The notes: generated from the letters alone by a model not told the origin. A stretch of DNA of 64,000 nucleotides from Devosia lucknowensis (GCF_900177655.1 NZ_FXWK01000001.1:1488001-1552000); one strand, 5' to 3'. Positions 25,640 through 34,378 are shown, counted from the first letter of the stretch. Numbers and translations: made by a program.

Positions 25640-26056
25640 CTATTCGTCGCGATAGACCTTCTCGCGGCGCTCGTGCAGCTCCTGGGCCTCCAGGCTCAGG
25701 GTGGCGGTGGGACGCGCATCGAGACGGGCGAGCCCGATCGGATCGCCGGTTTCCTCGCAATAGCCGTAGGTACCATCATCGATGCGCTTGAGTGCCGCAT
25801 CGATCTTGGAGATCAGCTTGCGCTGACGGTCGCGTGTGCGCAGTTCCAGGGAACGGTCGCTCTCCGAGCTGGCCCGGTCGGCCATATCGGGGTGGTTCTG
25901 GCTTTCTTCCTGCAGGTTTTCGAGCGTCAGGCGGCTTTCCCGCAAGATCTCGTCCTTCCAGGCATGAAGCTTGTTCCGAAAATACTCCCGCTGGCGCGGG
26001 TTCATAAACGGCTCGTCCTCGCTGGGTCGATAATCCGTAAGTTCAACCGAAGACAT
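25640..26056 (-). CDS. dksA: RNA polymerase-binding transcription factor DksA
   Basis: A 138-residue ppGpp cofactor that binds the RNA polymerase secondary channel. The coiled-coil part (FRNKLHAWKDEILRESRLTLENL ... DMADRASSESDRSLELRTRDRQRKLISKID) includes the two acidic tip residues in the DMADRAS segment. The C-terminal globular domain reads GYCEETGDPIGLARLDARPTATLSLEAQE, so only one of the four zinc-binding cysteines of the E. coli protein remains. The ATG at 26056 is preferred to an upstream TTG. It lies 164 bp downstream of fliX on the same strand. Confidence 0.93.
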   Translation of the reverse strand: MSSVELTDYRPSEDEPFMNPRQREYFRNKLHAWKDEILRESRLTLENLQEESQNHPDMADRASSESDRSLELRTRDRQRKLISKIDAALKRIDDGTYGYCEETGDPIGLARLDARPTATLSLEAQELHERREKVYRDE

Positions 26057-26220
26057 CAGCAGACTCAACTCCAATGCGCCCTTGGCGGCCTATATATGCG
26101 CGTCCTCGGGCCCCGGCAAGCAAACAAGTTACGTCTCGTTAACGCAGGAAACATTGCCCTGCCAGCAGCATAGCTTTGCGCTGACAACATCTTGATGACG
26201 AAGGGGCAATTGTGCCTCGC

Positions 26221-26640
26221 TCAAAACTGGGGAAAGCGCCCCAACTTGGCGAGTTCGACCCGCACCCTGAGCTCGATATCGTCGATCACGGCGTCGAGGC
26301 CAGGCTCCACCCGCTCGCGCAACTGCCCCAGCTGCAGCACCATCGTGTCGAGACGCTCCGCCGAGACTTTCCCCACGAGAAGGTCGGCCTTCATGGCCTC
26401 GAGCAGATCGAGCAGGCCGCGGCCGCGCTTGACCGACTTGCGGCGGCTCTCTGTGAAATCGCCCACTGCCTGCAAAGCGAGGATGGCGTCGAGCCCGGCC
26501 GTCGGCGCGACAGGCGCGGAGGTATTGACGCGTGCGGCACTGGTCTCACCCGCTGGCACGAAGGCGGGTCCGCTGCCGGCCTTGCCGGTGGCGCTCCGCC
26601 CAGCAACACCGCTGGTTCGATTTGTGGCGTCGATACGCAC
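26221..26640 (-). CDS. fliX: Flagellar assembly regulator FliX
   Basis: A 139-residue protein resembling Caulobacter FliX: a Ser/Ala/Gly-rich N-terminus, then GLDAILALQAVGDFTESRRKSVKRGRGLLDLLEAMKADLLVGK and the ending VIDDIELRVRVELAKLG. FliX couples basal-body assembly to the activity of FlbD at sigma-54 promoters. The start is GTG with an AGG eight bases before it. It diverges from flgI, as in Caulobacter. The gap contains a perfect CtrA box and two ftr-like sites. Confidence 0.85.
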   Translation of the reverse strand: MRIDATNRTSGVAGRSATGKAGSGPAFVPAGETSAARVNTSAPVAPTAGLDAILALQAVGDFTESRRKSVKRGRGLLDLLEAMKADLLVGKVSAERLDTMVLQLGQLRERVEPGLDAVIDDIELRVRVELAKLGRFPQF

Positions 26641-26670
26641 GAGACCTGACTCACTTCAGATGCGACTACC

Positions 26671-26683
26671 GGCAAAATCTGCC
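26671..26683. promoter_or_regulatory. ftr-like palindrome GGCA-N5-TGCC (fliX/flgI region, site 1)
   Basis: GGCAAAATCTGCC lies 31 bp upstream of fliX and about 140 bp upstream of the flgI sigma-54 promoter. Confidence 0.55.
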
Positions 26684-26691
26684 CACCGAGG

Positions 26692-26706
26692 TTAACAGGG
26701 CATTAA
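26692..26706. promoter_or_regulatory. Perfect CtrA box between fliX and flgI
   Basis: TTAA-CAGGGCA-TTAA exactly fits the full CtrA site and is flanked on both sides by ftr-like palindromes, 8 and 7 bp away. Confidence 0.65.
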
Positions 26707-26713
26707 CGGGCCC

Positions 26714-26726
26714 GGCAAGAATTGCA
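26714..26726. promoter_or_regulatory. ftr-like palindrome with one mismatch (fliX/flgI region, site 2)
   Basis: GGCAAGAATTGCA departs from GGCA-N5-TGCC only at the last base; it lies about 87 bp upstream of the flgI sigma-54 promoter. Confidence 0.5.
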
Positions 26727-26812
26727 GGGCGCAACCTGCGACTGTCGACAGTCGGTCGGGACCGCTGCAAATACCACAATTAAATCAATCAACTAATCCG
26801 GATCATGCGAAT

Positions 26813-26828
26813 TGGCACGGTTCTGGCA
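26813..26828 (+). promoter_or_regulatory. Sigma-54 promoter of the flgI operon
   Basis: TGGCAC-GGTTC-TGGCA matches the -24/-12 consensus with exact spacing and both invariant dinucleotides, GG and GC. It is nearly identical to the flgF promoter at 17882. Confidence 0.75.
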
Positions 26829-26884
26829 TTGATGGATCCGAAGGCCGCGCCATGGGGATGGAACGGCATCACTCGGGGACACAA

Positions 26885-28009
26885 ATGCCGAACCGCCTGT
26901 TTCGCACCATCGCCGCCACGATCCTGAGCGTCGCCCTTGTGGTAGCGCCGCTGACCTCTGTCCAGGGCGCACCCGCGCGCATCAAGGACATCGTGGACAT
27001 GGAAGGCATTCGCGAAAACCAGCTGGTCGGTTACGGCCTCGTCGTCGGCCTCAACGGCACCGGCGACAGTCTCAACAACTCGCCATTCACCAGGCAGTCG
27101 CTGCAATCCATGCTCGAGCGCCTTGGCGTCAACACGCAGGGCGAGAACGTGCGGACCGCCAACGTGGCGGCCGTCATGGTCACCGCGAACCTGCCGCCAT
27201 TTGCGACCCAGGGATCGCGCATGGATGTCTCCGTGGCAGCTTTGGGCGATTCCGACAGCCTTCAGGGTGGCACACTGCTGGTGACCCCCCTGCTCGGCGC
27301 TGACGGCGAAGTCTATGCCATCGCCCAGGGCCCGGTGGTGATCAACGGCTTCAGCGCGCAGGGTGACGCTGCCAGCGTCATCTCCGGCGTCCCGACCACC
27401 GGCCGCATTTCCTCAGGCGCGCTGATCGAAAGGGAAATCGACTTCCATCTTGGCTCGCAGCAATCCCTGCGCCTCGCGCTCCGCAATCCCGACCTCACAA
27501 CGGCGCGGCGCATCGCCCTGGCCGTCAATGACTTCATCGGCGCGCCGACCGCTGTACCGGAAGATCCCGCAACCGTGCGCCTGACGCTGCCGCGTGGCTT
27601 CAATGGCAACATCGTCGATCTCCTGACCGATATCGAGCAGTTGATCGTGCAGACGGATCAGCCCGCAAAGATCGTCATCGACGAAAACTCCGGCATCATC
27701 GTCATGGGCAAGGATGTCCGCGTCTCGTCCGTCGCGGTGGCCCAGTCCAACCTCACCGTGACGATCGCCGAAAATCCTCAGGTGGTGCAGCCCAATCCGC
27801 TGAGCGCCGGCCAGACGGCGGTCGAGGCCAATACCAATCTCAACGTCAACCAGTCCGACACCGCACTGCAGGTTGTCGAGGAGTCGGTGACGCTGCAACA
27901 GCTCGTGGACGGGCTCAATGCGCTGGGCATCTCGCCACGCGACCTCATCGCCATCCTCCAGGCCATCAAGGCTACGGGCGCCCTTCAGGCCGAGATCGAG
28001 GTGCTGTGA
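26885..28009 (+). CDS. flgI: Flagellar P-ring protein FlgI
   Basis: A 374-residue periplasmic ring protein. A signal peptide (ending SVQGA) is followed by ARIKDIVDMEGIRENQLVGYGLVVGLNGTGD, the family hallmark, and later VTANLPPFATQGSRMDVSVAALGDSDSLQGGTLLVTPLLGADGEVYAIAQG. The C-terminal VEESVTLQQLVDGLNALGISPRDLIAILQAIKATGALQAEIEVL is also typical. ATG 26885 is chosen over 26852 because the sigma-54 promoter would leave almost no leader for the latter. The stop overlaps cheL. Confidence 0.95.
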   Translation: MPNRLFRTIAATILSVALVVAPLTSVQGAPARIKDIVDMEGIRENQLVGYGLVVGLNGTGDSLNNSPFTRQSLQSMLERLGVNTQGENVRTANVAAVMVTANLPPFATQGSRMDVSVAALGDSDSLQGGTLLVTPLLGADGEVYAIAQGPVVINGFSAQGDAASVISGVPTTGRISSGALIEREIDFHLGSQQSLRLALRNPDLTTARRIALAVNDFIGAPTAVPEDPATVRLTLPRGFNGNIVDLLTDIEQLIVQTDQPAKIVIDENSGIIVMGKDVRVSSVAVAQSNLTVTIAENPQVVQPNPLSAGQTAVEANTNLNVNQSDTALQVVEESVTLQQLVDGLNALGISPRDLIAILQAIKATGALQAEIEVL

Positions 28010-28353
28010 TGAACACGATCGATCCGTCGGCTCAGACCACCCTCAGCCCGCATCAGCTCCAGACCATCCGCCGCCAGGCCGAAGAACTCGAAGGCGTGTT
28101 TCTCAACATGCTGACCAAGGAGATGTTCGCCTCGATCAAGGGCAACGAGACGGTTGGCGGCGGCGGCTTTGGCGAGGAGACCTGGCGCTCCATGCAGTCC
28201 GAGCAACTCGCCAACACCATGGCCCAAAATGGCGGCATCGGCCTCGCCGATGACCTCATGAGCCAGATGATCACCCTTCAGGAAGCGGCCAATACCAGCC
28301 GCGACCTTACCAGTTCCAACATGATTGCCAGTTCCGGAGTATACGGGAAATGA
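28009..28353 (+). CDS. cheL: Rod-binding protein CheL (FlgJ N-terminal domain only)
   Basis: A 114-residue protein equivalent to the rod-binding half of FlgJ, without the muramidase domain. AEELEGVFLNMLTKEMFASI and the GGGGFGEETWRSMQSEQLANTMAQNGGIGLADDLMSQM block are typical. The ATG overlaps the flgI stop (TGATG). The order flgI-cheL-flbY matches the Caulobacter arrangement. Confidence 0.9.
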   Translation: MNTIDPSAQTTLSPHQLQTIRRQAEELEGVFLNMLTKEMFASIKGNETVGGGGFGEETWRSMQSEQLANTMAQNGGIGLADDLMSQMITLQEAANTSRDLTSSNMIASSGVYGK

Positions 28354-28817
28354 CCGCAGCCGCCCGCCTCGCCGCCCTCGACGCCCTGCCCGCACAGGAG
28401 CTGTGCACCCATGCCGAGCAGGCCCTGACCGCACTGGTCGACGTCATGAACCAGGAAACCACCCTGCTGCGCGCCGGCCATATGCGCCAGGCCGGACAGT
28501 TGACGCCCGACAAGACCCGTCTCGCTCAGGACTACGTCACGTTCGCGCGGGCCATTCAACGGCAGAGCGCACGTCTTGCGGCCGAAGCACCTGCCCTCGT
28601 CCAGCGTCTACGCGCCGGGCACGAAAGCCTCGCCACCCAGATGGCGGAAAACCTGCGCGTGCTGGCCACGGCCAAGTCGGTGACTGAAGACGTGCTGACC
28701 GATGTCGCCCGCATGGTCGGACAACAGAACCGCGCCAAGACGTATGGCACGGCCGGCACGGTGGCCAGCGACGGCGCGTCGGCAGCCAAGGGCATCGCCA
28801 TCAACCGCGCCTTGTAA
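28350..28817 (+). CDS. flbY: FlbY / FlgN-like flagellar protein
   Basis: A 155-residue mostly helical protein with a 4-base ATGA overlap with cheL. The N-terminal half (LCTHAEQALTALVDVMNQETTLLRAGHMRQAGQLTPDKTRLAQDYV) resembles FlgN-type chaperones of hook-filament junction proteins. The position after flgI-cheL is that of Caulobacter flbY. I rely mainly on synteny and the FlgN-like helix pattern. Confidence 0.7.
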   Translation: MTAAARLAALDALPAQELCTHAEQALTALVDVMNQETTLLRAGHMRQAGQLTPDKTRLAQDYVTFARAIQRQSARLAAEAPALVQRLRAGHESLATQMAENLRVLATAKSVTEDVLTDVARMVGQQNRAKTYGTAGTVASDGASAAKGIAINRAL

Positions 28818-28913
28818 CGTCTGCCATTTTATTCAAATGCGCAACGCAGCGGTTACGCGAGCATAAGAGGCAGGACTTACCGTTTCATCGAATAGGTGCA
28901 TTCGGGGAACGTC

Positions 28914-29261
28914 ATGGTTTTGAGCCTCGCCGTCGAGCCCGTCACTTCGGGCGCAACACATATGAGCGAGTTCCGCTATCGCCCCGCCATGGGCGAGCGG
29001 ACCGTACTGCCAGATGGCCCCCAGAAGTCTCCCGCCGGCGCCAGGCCGGGCGACCGTGATCGTCTTCCCTTTGAGCCGAAGGCCGACAAGCAGGAGCAGC
29101 CTGCGGAAACCGAGCGCGATCGCTCGGCAGACTTTGCAGCAGCTGTCATTGCCGGTGCACTCTCGCCGACGCCGCAGACGATGGGGGAGCTGCTCCGCCG
29201 CATCGGGTCAGCCGAAATTCCCGAGGAATCCCAGGCCCGGCTCAAGGACCTTCTGGCTTAA
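28914..29261 (+). CDS. Small unknown protein downstream of flbY
   Basis: A 115-residue hydrophilic protein of unknown function. The middle is Pro/Asp/Arg/Glu-rich and probably disordered; the C-terminal 45 residues (FAAAVIAGALSPTPQTMGELLRRIGSAEIPEESQARLKDLLA) look helical. GGGGAA lies just before the ATG at 28914. It is 96 bp after flbY and ends at a terminator, so it may be a late gene of the flgI transcript or stand alone. Confidence 0.6.
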   Translation: MVLSLAVEPVTSGATHMSEFRYRPAMGERTVLPDGPQKSPAGARPGDRDRLPFEPKADKQEQPAETERDRSADFAAAVIAGALSPTPQTMGELLRRIGSAEIPEESQARLKDLLA

Positions 29262-29302
29262 GTTAACGCATTCCTAGACCTCCCAAGACGGCTCCAAACT
29301 TC

Positions 29303-29328
29303 AAAGCCCCGGATTTCCGGGGCTTTTT
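29303..29328 (+). terminator. Rho-independent terminator before the flagellin genes
   Basis: AAAGCCCCGG-ATTT-CCGGGGCTTTTT, a strong hairpin with a T run. Confidence 0.9.
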
Positions 29329-29382
29329 CGTTTTCACGGTGCCGCCGGAGCAGCGCCTTTTGCCCAAAGTTTCGGCATCCAT

Positions 29383-29397
29383 TTAACGCTTCTTTAT
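29383..29397. promoter_or_regulatory. Near-match CtrA box upstream of flagellin 1
   Basis: TTAA-CGCTTCT-TTAT is one base from the full CtrA site, 80 bp upstream of the flagellin ATG. The second flagellin has a perfect box at a similar distance. Confidence 0.4.
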
Positions 29398-29477
29398 GTC
29401 CTGCCGGATGAGGATCGCCGCAGCCTCAGGAAGAGGCGTGTTTGTATGCGTAATCCTAGAAAAGGACTTGAAGCCAA

Positions 29478-31376
29478 ATGGCCGATATTTCGCTCTCCAA
29501 AGCCGTCCGCTCGAACCTGCTGTCCCTCAAGGGCACTGCCGACATGATGGCCTCCACCCAGAACCGCCTCGCCACTGGTAACAAGGTGAACTCGGCTCTG
29601 GACAATCCCTCCAGCTGGTTCACTGCAAAGGGCCTCACCAATCGCGCAAGCGATTTGGGATCCCTGCTCGACTCCATGGCCAATGGCGTCAAGACCCTCC
29701 AGGCTGCGGACAATGGCCTCTCGGCCATGACCAAGACCCTGGAATCGATGCAGTCGACCCTGCGTCAGGCCCGTCAGGACAAGTCCTTCCAGACCGCTTC
29801 CTACTCGATCGGTGCAAACGCAACCGGCAACCTGACCTTCGCCGGTGGCGCTCTCGACGAAGCATCGTCGATCTCGCTGACCAAGGCACAGCCGGCCACC
29901 GTTACTTCTGGTTCCGACTTTGCACTTGCCGGTTCCGTAGGTGGTGCTGACTTCACCTTCGGCACGGGCCTGAACTTCGACGAAGCCACTGACAAGATGG
30001 CCTTCGACGTTACCATTGATGGCAAGACCGAAACGGTTGAAATCACCAAGGCCATTGCCGATGCCGCAACTACCGGCAACGACGGCAATATCAGCACCGC
30101 GGACGAAATGGTCGACGCGATGAAGGCAGCCTTCGTTGCCGCCGGCCATGAAGCCGCAAGCTTCAAGATCACGAACACCGCCGGCGTCATCAAGGTCGAG
30201 TCCGCCTCAAGCGGTTCCAACTCCGCCGTGACCCTGGGTACTGCCACCTACACCAACGGCGGCGCCAACGACCTTGTCGCTGCCGGTTCTGGCTGGGGCT
30301 CGGTCGCTGCCGACAATACTGCTGCTGCTACCGCCACGATCACCATTGGCGACGGCACCAACACCACCGCCAACATCGTCCTGAATGGTGATGACCACAA
30401 CACGCCCGAAAAGGCTGCCAAGGCCATCAACGACGCCATCAAGACGCTCAATGACTCGCTGGCTGGCACCGATGACGATCTGCCGTTCACCGCATCGGTG
30501 AAGGACGGTCGCCTTGTGATCACTGGTGCTGCAGATGGTACGGGCGCAAACCCCGTCATCGGTGGCGGCGGTGCTGATGCAGTGTTCGGTACAGCTGCCC
30601 AGCGCGACACGAAGCTGGCTTCCACCACCGGCGGTGCAACCAAGACTGTTGACGAACTGGTCACCGAGATCAACTCGGCTACTCTCGCCAACGGCGATGT
30701 CAATCCGCTCAAGGGTGCCATCCGCGCCTCGAACGACAACGGCAAGCTGCGCATCGAAAACCAGTCCACCTCTGACCTGTCGGTCAACGGCGTGAACTCT
30801 CTCGGTGTGGCAGATGGCGTTACCGTTGCAGACACGCTGATCAAGAAGATCGACGGCAACTCGGTTCGCTCGGGCCTGGCCGATCAGTTCAACGAACTGC
30901 GCGACCAGCTCGACAAGCTCGCCGACGACGCTTCGTTCAACGGTATCAACCTGCTGCGCGGCGACAAGCTGGCCATCACCTTCAACGAAACTGGCACGTC
31001 GTCCATCGACATCCAGACCAAGAATGGCGAAACCATCAACTCGTCCAACCTCGGCGTGTCCACCACGCTGAACAAGGCCGATCTCGATAGCGACGCCAAG
31101 ATCGACGAAGAACTGGGCAAGCTCAAGTCTGCACTGAACGAAGTCCGTTCGCAGGCCTCGTCCTTCGGTTCCAATCTCTCCATCGTCGAAAATCGCCAGA
31201 GCTTCACCAAGGCGATGATCAACACCCTGGAAGATGGCGCCGGCGACCTGACCCTGGCCGACATGAACACGGAAGCTGCGAACCTGCTGGCTCTGCAGAC
31301 CCGTCAGTCCCTGTCGCAGAACTCGCTCTCGCTGGCGAGCCAGGCCGATCAGTCGATTCTCCAGCTCATCCGTTAA
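29478..31376 (+). CDS. Flagellin (copy 1, intact, 632 aa)
   Basis: The filament subunit. The N-terminal D0/D1 helices (ADISLSKAVRSNLLSLKGTADMMASTQNRLATG) and C-terminal D1/D0 helices (ADMNTEAANLLALQTRQSLSQNSLSLASQADQSILQL) are typical of alphaproteobacterial flagellins. Between them lies an insert of about 400 residues rich in Thr, Ala, Gly and Asp that would form D2/D3 surface domains; 632 residues is well above the 270-400 of most alphaproteobacterial flagellins. A second copy with high DNA similarity follows directly. The terminator at 31402 separates the two. Confidence 0.95.
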   Translation: MADISLSKAVRSNLLSLKGTADMMASTQNRLATGNKVNSALDNPSSWFTAKGLTNRASDLGSLLDSMANGVKTLQAADNGLSAMTKTLESMQSTLRQARQDKSFQTASYSIGANATGNLTFAGGALDEASSISLTKAQPATVTSGSDFALAGSVGGADFTFGTGLNFDEATDKMAFDVTIDGKTETVEITKAIADAATTGNDGNISTADEMVDAMKAAFVAAGHEAASFKITNTAGVIKVESASSGSNSAVTLGTATYTNGGANDLVAAGSGWGSVAADNTAAATATITIGDGTNTTANIVLNGDDHNTPEKAAKAINDAIKTLNDSLAGTDDDLPFTASVKDGRLVITGAADGTGANPVIGGGGADAVFGTAAQRDTKLASTTGGATKTVDELVTEINSATLANGDVNPLKGAIRASNDNGKLRIENQSTSDLSVNGVNSLGVADGVTVADTLIKKIDGNSVRSGLADQFNELRDQLDKLADDASFNGINLLRGDKLAITFNETGTSSIDIQTKNGETINSSNLGVSTTLNKADLDSDAKIDEELGKLKSALNEVRSQASSFGSNLSIVENRQSFTKAMINTLEDGAGDLTLADMNTEAANLLALQTRQSLSQNSLSLASQADQSILQLIR

Positions 31377-31401
31377 TCGAATCGAGCTCGAAACCAATAC
31401 G

Positions 31402-31436
31402 AAGGGGCGGGTCGCAAGACCCGCCCCTTCCCTTTT
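31402..31436 (+). terminator. Rho-independent terminator after flagellin 1
   Basis: GGGGCGGGTC-GCAA-GACCCGCCCC followed by TTCCCTTTT; a 10-bp GC stem. Confidence 0.9.
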
Positions 31437-31488
31437 AGGCCCGCCAAACCGCTGAAAAATATGGTTTATGCGCCGTCAATCCGCATGG

Positions 31489-31503
31489 TTAACACCCCTT
31501 TAA
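31489..31503. promoter_or_regulatory. Perfect CtrA box upstream of flagellin 2
   Basis: TTAA-CACCCCT-TTAA exactly fits the full CtrA site, 62 bp upstream of the ATG at 31566. Confidence 0.55.
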
Positions 31504-31565
31504 GAAACTGCGGTTAACTCTTTTGCCAAGGGGCCAGAAACGGCCTGAGGCAAGGATTGCATTAG

Positions 31566-33466
31566 ATGGCGGACATCTCACTCTCGAAGGCCGTTCGGGC
31601 CAATCTTCTCTCCCTCAAGGGCACGGCCGATATGATGGCGACGACGCAGAATCGTCTCGCCACCGGCAACAAGGTGAATTCCGCCCTCGACAACCCCTCC
31701 AGCTGGTTCACGGCCAAGGGATTGACCAACCGCGCCAGCGACCTTGGCTCCCTGATCGACTCCATGGCCAATGCATCCAGACCCTTCAGGCTGCGGACAA
31801 TGGCCTCTCGGCCATGACCAAGACCCTGGAATCGATGCAGTCGACCCTGCGCCAGGCTCGCCAGGACAAGTCCTTCCAGACCGGCTCCTATACGATCGCG
31901 CCGAATGCAACCGGCAACCTGTCCTTCTCCGGCGGCGCCCTGGAGGCTGCCTCGTCCGTTTCACTGACCAAGGCCCAGCCGGCTACGGTCACGGCAGGCT
32001 CTGATTTTGCGTTGGCCGGCACAATCGCTGGCGCCGACTTCACCTTCGGCACGGGCCTGAACTTCGACGAAGCCACTGACAAAATGGCCTTCGACGTCAC
32101 CATTGATGGCAAGACCGAAACGGTTGAAATCACCAAGGCCATCGCCGATGCAGCAACCGTCGGGAACGATGGCAACATCAGCACCGCAGACGAAATGGTC
32201 GACGCGATGAAGGCAGCCTTCGTTGCCGCCGGTCATGACGCCGCAAGCTTCAAGATCACGAACACCGCCGGTGTCATTAAGGTCGAGTCTGCCACCAGCG
32301 GCTCGAACTCCGCAGTGATCCTGGGCGCTGCCACCTACACCAACGGCGGCGCCAACAACCTTGTCGCCGCCGGCTCTGGATGGGGTTCTGTCGCGCCGGA
32401 CGACACCCCTGCTGGCATTGCCACGATCACCATTGGCGACGGCACAAACACAACCGCAAACATCAATCTCAACGGCGATGACCACAACACGCCCGAAAAG
32501 GCTGCCAAGGCCATCAACGACGCCATAAAGACGCTCAATGACTCGCTGGCTGGCACAGATGACGATCTGCCGTTCACCGCATCGGTGAAGGACGGACGCC
32601 TGGTGATTACCGGAGCCGCGGACGGCACCGGTGCGGATCCGGTTATCGGCGGCCTTGGCGCCGACACGGTCTTCGGCACCGCAGCACAGCGCGACGTGAA
32701 GCTCGCCTCCACCACTGGCGGCGCGACCAAGACGATCGATGAGCTGGTCACCGAGATCAACTCCAAGACCATTGCCGACGGCACCGATAACCCGCTCAAG
32801 GGCAAGATTCGTGCGTCCAACGACAACGGCAAGCTGCGCATCGAGAACCAGTCGACCCAGGAACTCCTGGTCGACGGCATCAACAGCCAGGGCGTCGCCA
32901 ATGGTGTCAGCATCGCCGATCCCGACCTGCGCCGCTCGATCGACGGCAACGCCGTCCGTGCCGGCCTGGCCGATCAGTTCAACGAACTGCGCGACCAGCT
33001 CGACAAGTTGGCCGACGACGCTTCGTTCAACGGTATCAACCTGCTGCGCGGCGACAAGCTGACCATCACCTTTAACGAAACCGGCACTTCGGCCATCGAC
33101 ATCCAGACCAAGGATGGCGAGACCGTCAACGCGCTGAACCTAGGTGTACCCACCCAGCTCGAGGAAAAGCAGCTCGACAGCGACGTGACCATCGACCAGC
33201 TCCTGACTGGTCTCAAGGCTGCTCTCGACGAGGTCCGTTCGCAGGCGTCGACCTTCGGCTCGAACCTCTCGATCGTGCAGAACCGCAAGGCCTTCACCGA
33301 GGCGATGATCAACACACTCGAGACCGGCGCGGGCAACCTCACCCTGGCCGACATGAACACGGAAGCGGCCAACCTCCTGGCCCTCCAGACCCGCCAGCAG
33401 CTCTCGCAGAACTCGCTGTCGCTGGCCAGCCAGGCCGATCAGTCGATCCTGCAGCTCCTGCAGTAA
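31566..33466 (+). pseudogene. Flagellin (copy 2) interrupted by a -1 frameshift
   Basis: The reading frame starts at 31566 with MADISLSKAVRANLLSLKGTADMM and matches flagellin 1 until Met-Ala-Asn at 31773. It then shifts, because one G is missing relative to the codon GGC in copy 1. The remaining 564 codons (LQAADNGLSAMTKTLESM through to SILQLLQ) continue in the next frame to a stop at 33464-33466. Read as annotated, the first frame ends at 31817 after 83 residues. Codon changes against copy 1 are mostly silent on both sides of the shift. The break is therefore recent, a sequencing or assembly error, or rescued by frameshifting. A CtrA box precedes it and a terminator follows. Confidence 0.85.
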
Positions 33467-33489
33467 ATCGGTTACCAACCGACGTTCGG

Positions 33490-33521
33490 AAGGCGGGCCC
33501 AAAGCCCGCCTTCGTTGTTTT
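33490..33521 (+). terminator. Rho-independent terminator after flagellin 2
   Basis: AAGGCGGGC-CCAAA-GCCCGCCTT followed by CGTTGTTTTT. Confidence 0.9.
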
Positions 33522-33579
33522 TGCCGCAATCTCGGGCTAGACAGATTCGGTCAATCCACACATCGGGGCACCGACGATA

Positions 33580-34005
33580 ATGGCGCTGAAGGTCGAACTG
33601 AAGCCGGGCGAGAAACTGCTCGTCGGCAATTGCATCATTACTAATTCCGACCAGCGCACCCGTCTCTTCATCGACGGCAACGCCCCTATCCTGCGCGAAA
33701 AGGATATCCTCACCTCCGATACCGCCAACACGCCGGCCAAACGCATCTATCTGGCGGTTCAGCTCATGTATATCGAGGAAGATGCTGAAAAGGCGCAGGC
33801 GACCTACAGCGAGATGTCGAGAGACTTTGTGGCCGCAGTGCCCAGTTCTCTACCGATTGTCGACCAAATCAATAACGAGATATTAACCGGGTCCCTGTAC
33901 AAGGCTCTGAAGGCTGCTCAGAAGCTCATCGAATACGAACAGGACCTGCTCAATCATGCATCAAACAGGCGCCCAGGCGTACAATCAGACGGCGAAAGTC
34001 GTTGA
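33580..34005 (+). CDS. flbT: Flagellin mRNA regulator FlbT
   Basis: A 141-residue post-transcriptional regulator that binds flagellin mRNA leaders in Caulobacter and promotes their decay until the hook is complete. The start ALKVELKPGEKLLVGNCIITNSDQRTRLFIDGNAPILREKDIL is diagnostic, as is AKRIYLAVQLMYIEED. It sits directly after the flagellin genes and overlaps flaF by 50 bases in another frame. Confidence 0.93.
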   Translation: MALKVELKPGEKLLVGNCIITNSDQRTRLFIDGNAPILREKDILTSDTANTPAKRIYLAVQLMYIEEDAEKAQATYSEMSRDFVAAVPSSLPIVDQINNEILTGSLYKALKAAQKLIEYEQDLLNHASNRRPGVQSDGESR

Positions 34006-34330
34006 AACTCCGCGCCAGCGTGAATCCGCCCTGCTGATGAAGGCCGCCGCCGGCCTCCAGAAGGTGAAGGATGAGTGGGAGACCTCCACCCAGGACGAAC
34101 TGCGCTCGGCGCTGACGTTCAACCGCAAGCTCTGGACAATCTTCATGTCCGCGGTAACTCAGGACGACAGCCCCCTGCCCGGCGAAGTGCGTCAGAACAT
34201 CGCCAATCTCGGCATGTTCGTCATGAACCAGACGCGCGAAATTCTCTACGAAGGCGTTCCTCAGGCCGACCAGCTGACCGTCCTCGTACAGCTCAACCGA
34301 CAGATTGCGGCGGGCCTGCGCGGCATGTAA
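33956..34330 (+). CDS. flaF: Flagellin synthesis/secretion protein FlaF
   Basis: A 124-residue protein needed for flagellin translation and export, partner of FlbT. MHQTGAQAYNQTAKVVETPRQRESALLMKAA and LRSALTFNRKLWTIFMSAVTQ with LPGEVRQNIANLGMFV are family markers. Its ATG lies inside the last 50 bases of flbT, so the two are probably translationally coupled. Confidence 0.93.
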   Translation: MHQTGAQAYNQTAKVVETPRQRESALLMKAAAGLQKVKDEWETSTQDELRSALTFNRKLWTIFMSAVTQDDSPLPGEVRQNIANLGMFVMNQTREILYEGVPQADQLTVLVQLNRQIAAGLRGM

Positions 34331-34347
34331 GCCGTTGGGTCGTGACC

Positions 34348-34378
34348 AAAAAAGCCCCGCAGCGATGCGGGGCTTTTT
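34348..34378 (+). terminator. Rho-independent terminator after flaF
   Basis: AAAAAAGCCCCGC-AGCGAT-GCGGGGCTTTTT. A second GC hairpin at about 34473-34492 (CCCTCGGG with CCCGAGGG) lies beyond the flgL stop and may serve the minus strand. Confidence 0.9.

Noticed and set aside
28896-29261. Start at 28896 for the small gene after flbY
   Set aside because: The ATG at 28914 has GGGGAA close by; the upstream start does not.
31566-31817. A genuine 83-residue short flagellin-like protein
   Set aside because: It is the N-terminal piece of flagellin 2 before the frameshift, and its last residues are out-of-frame sequence.
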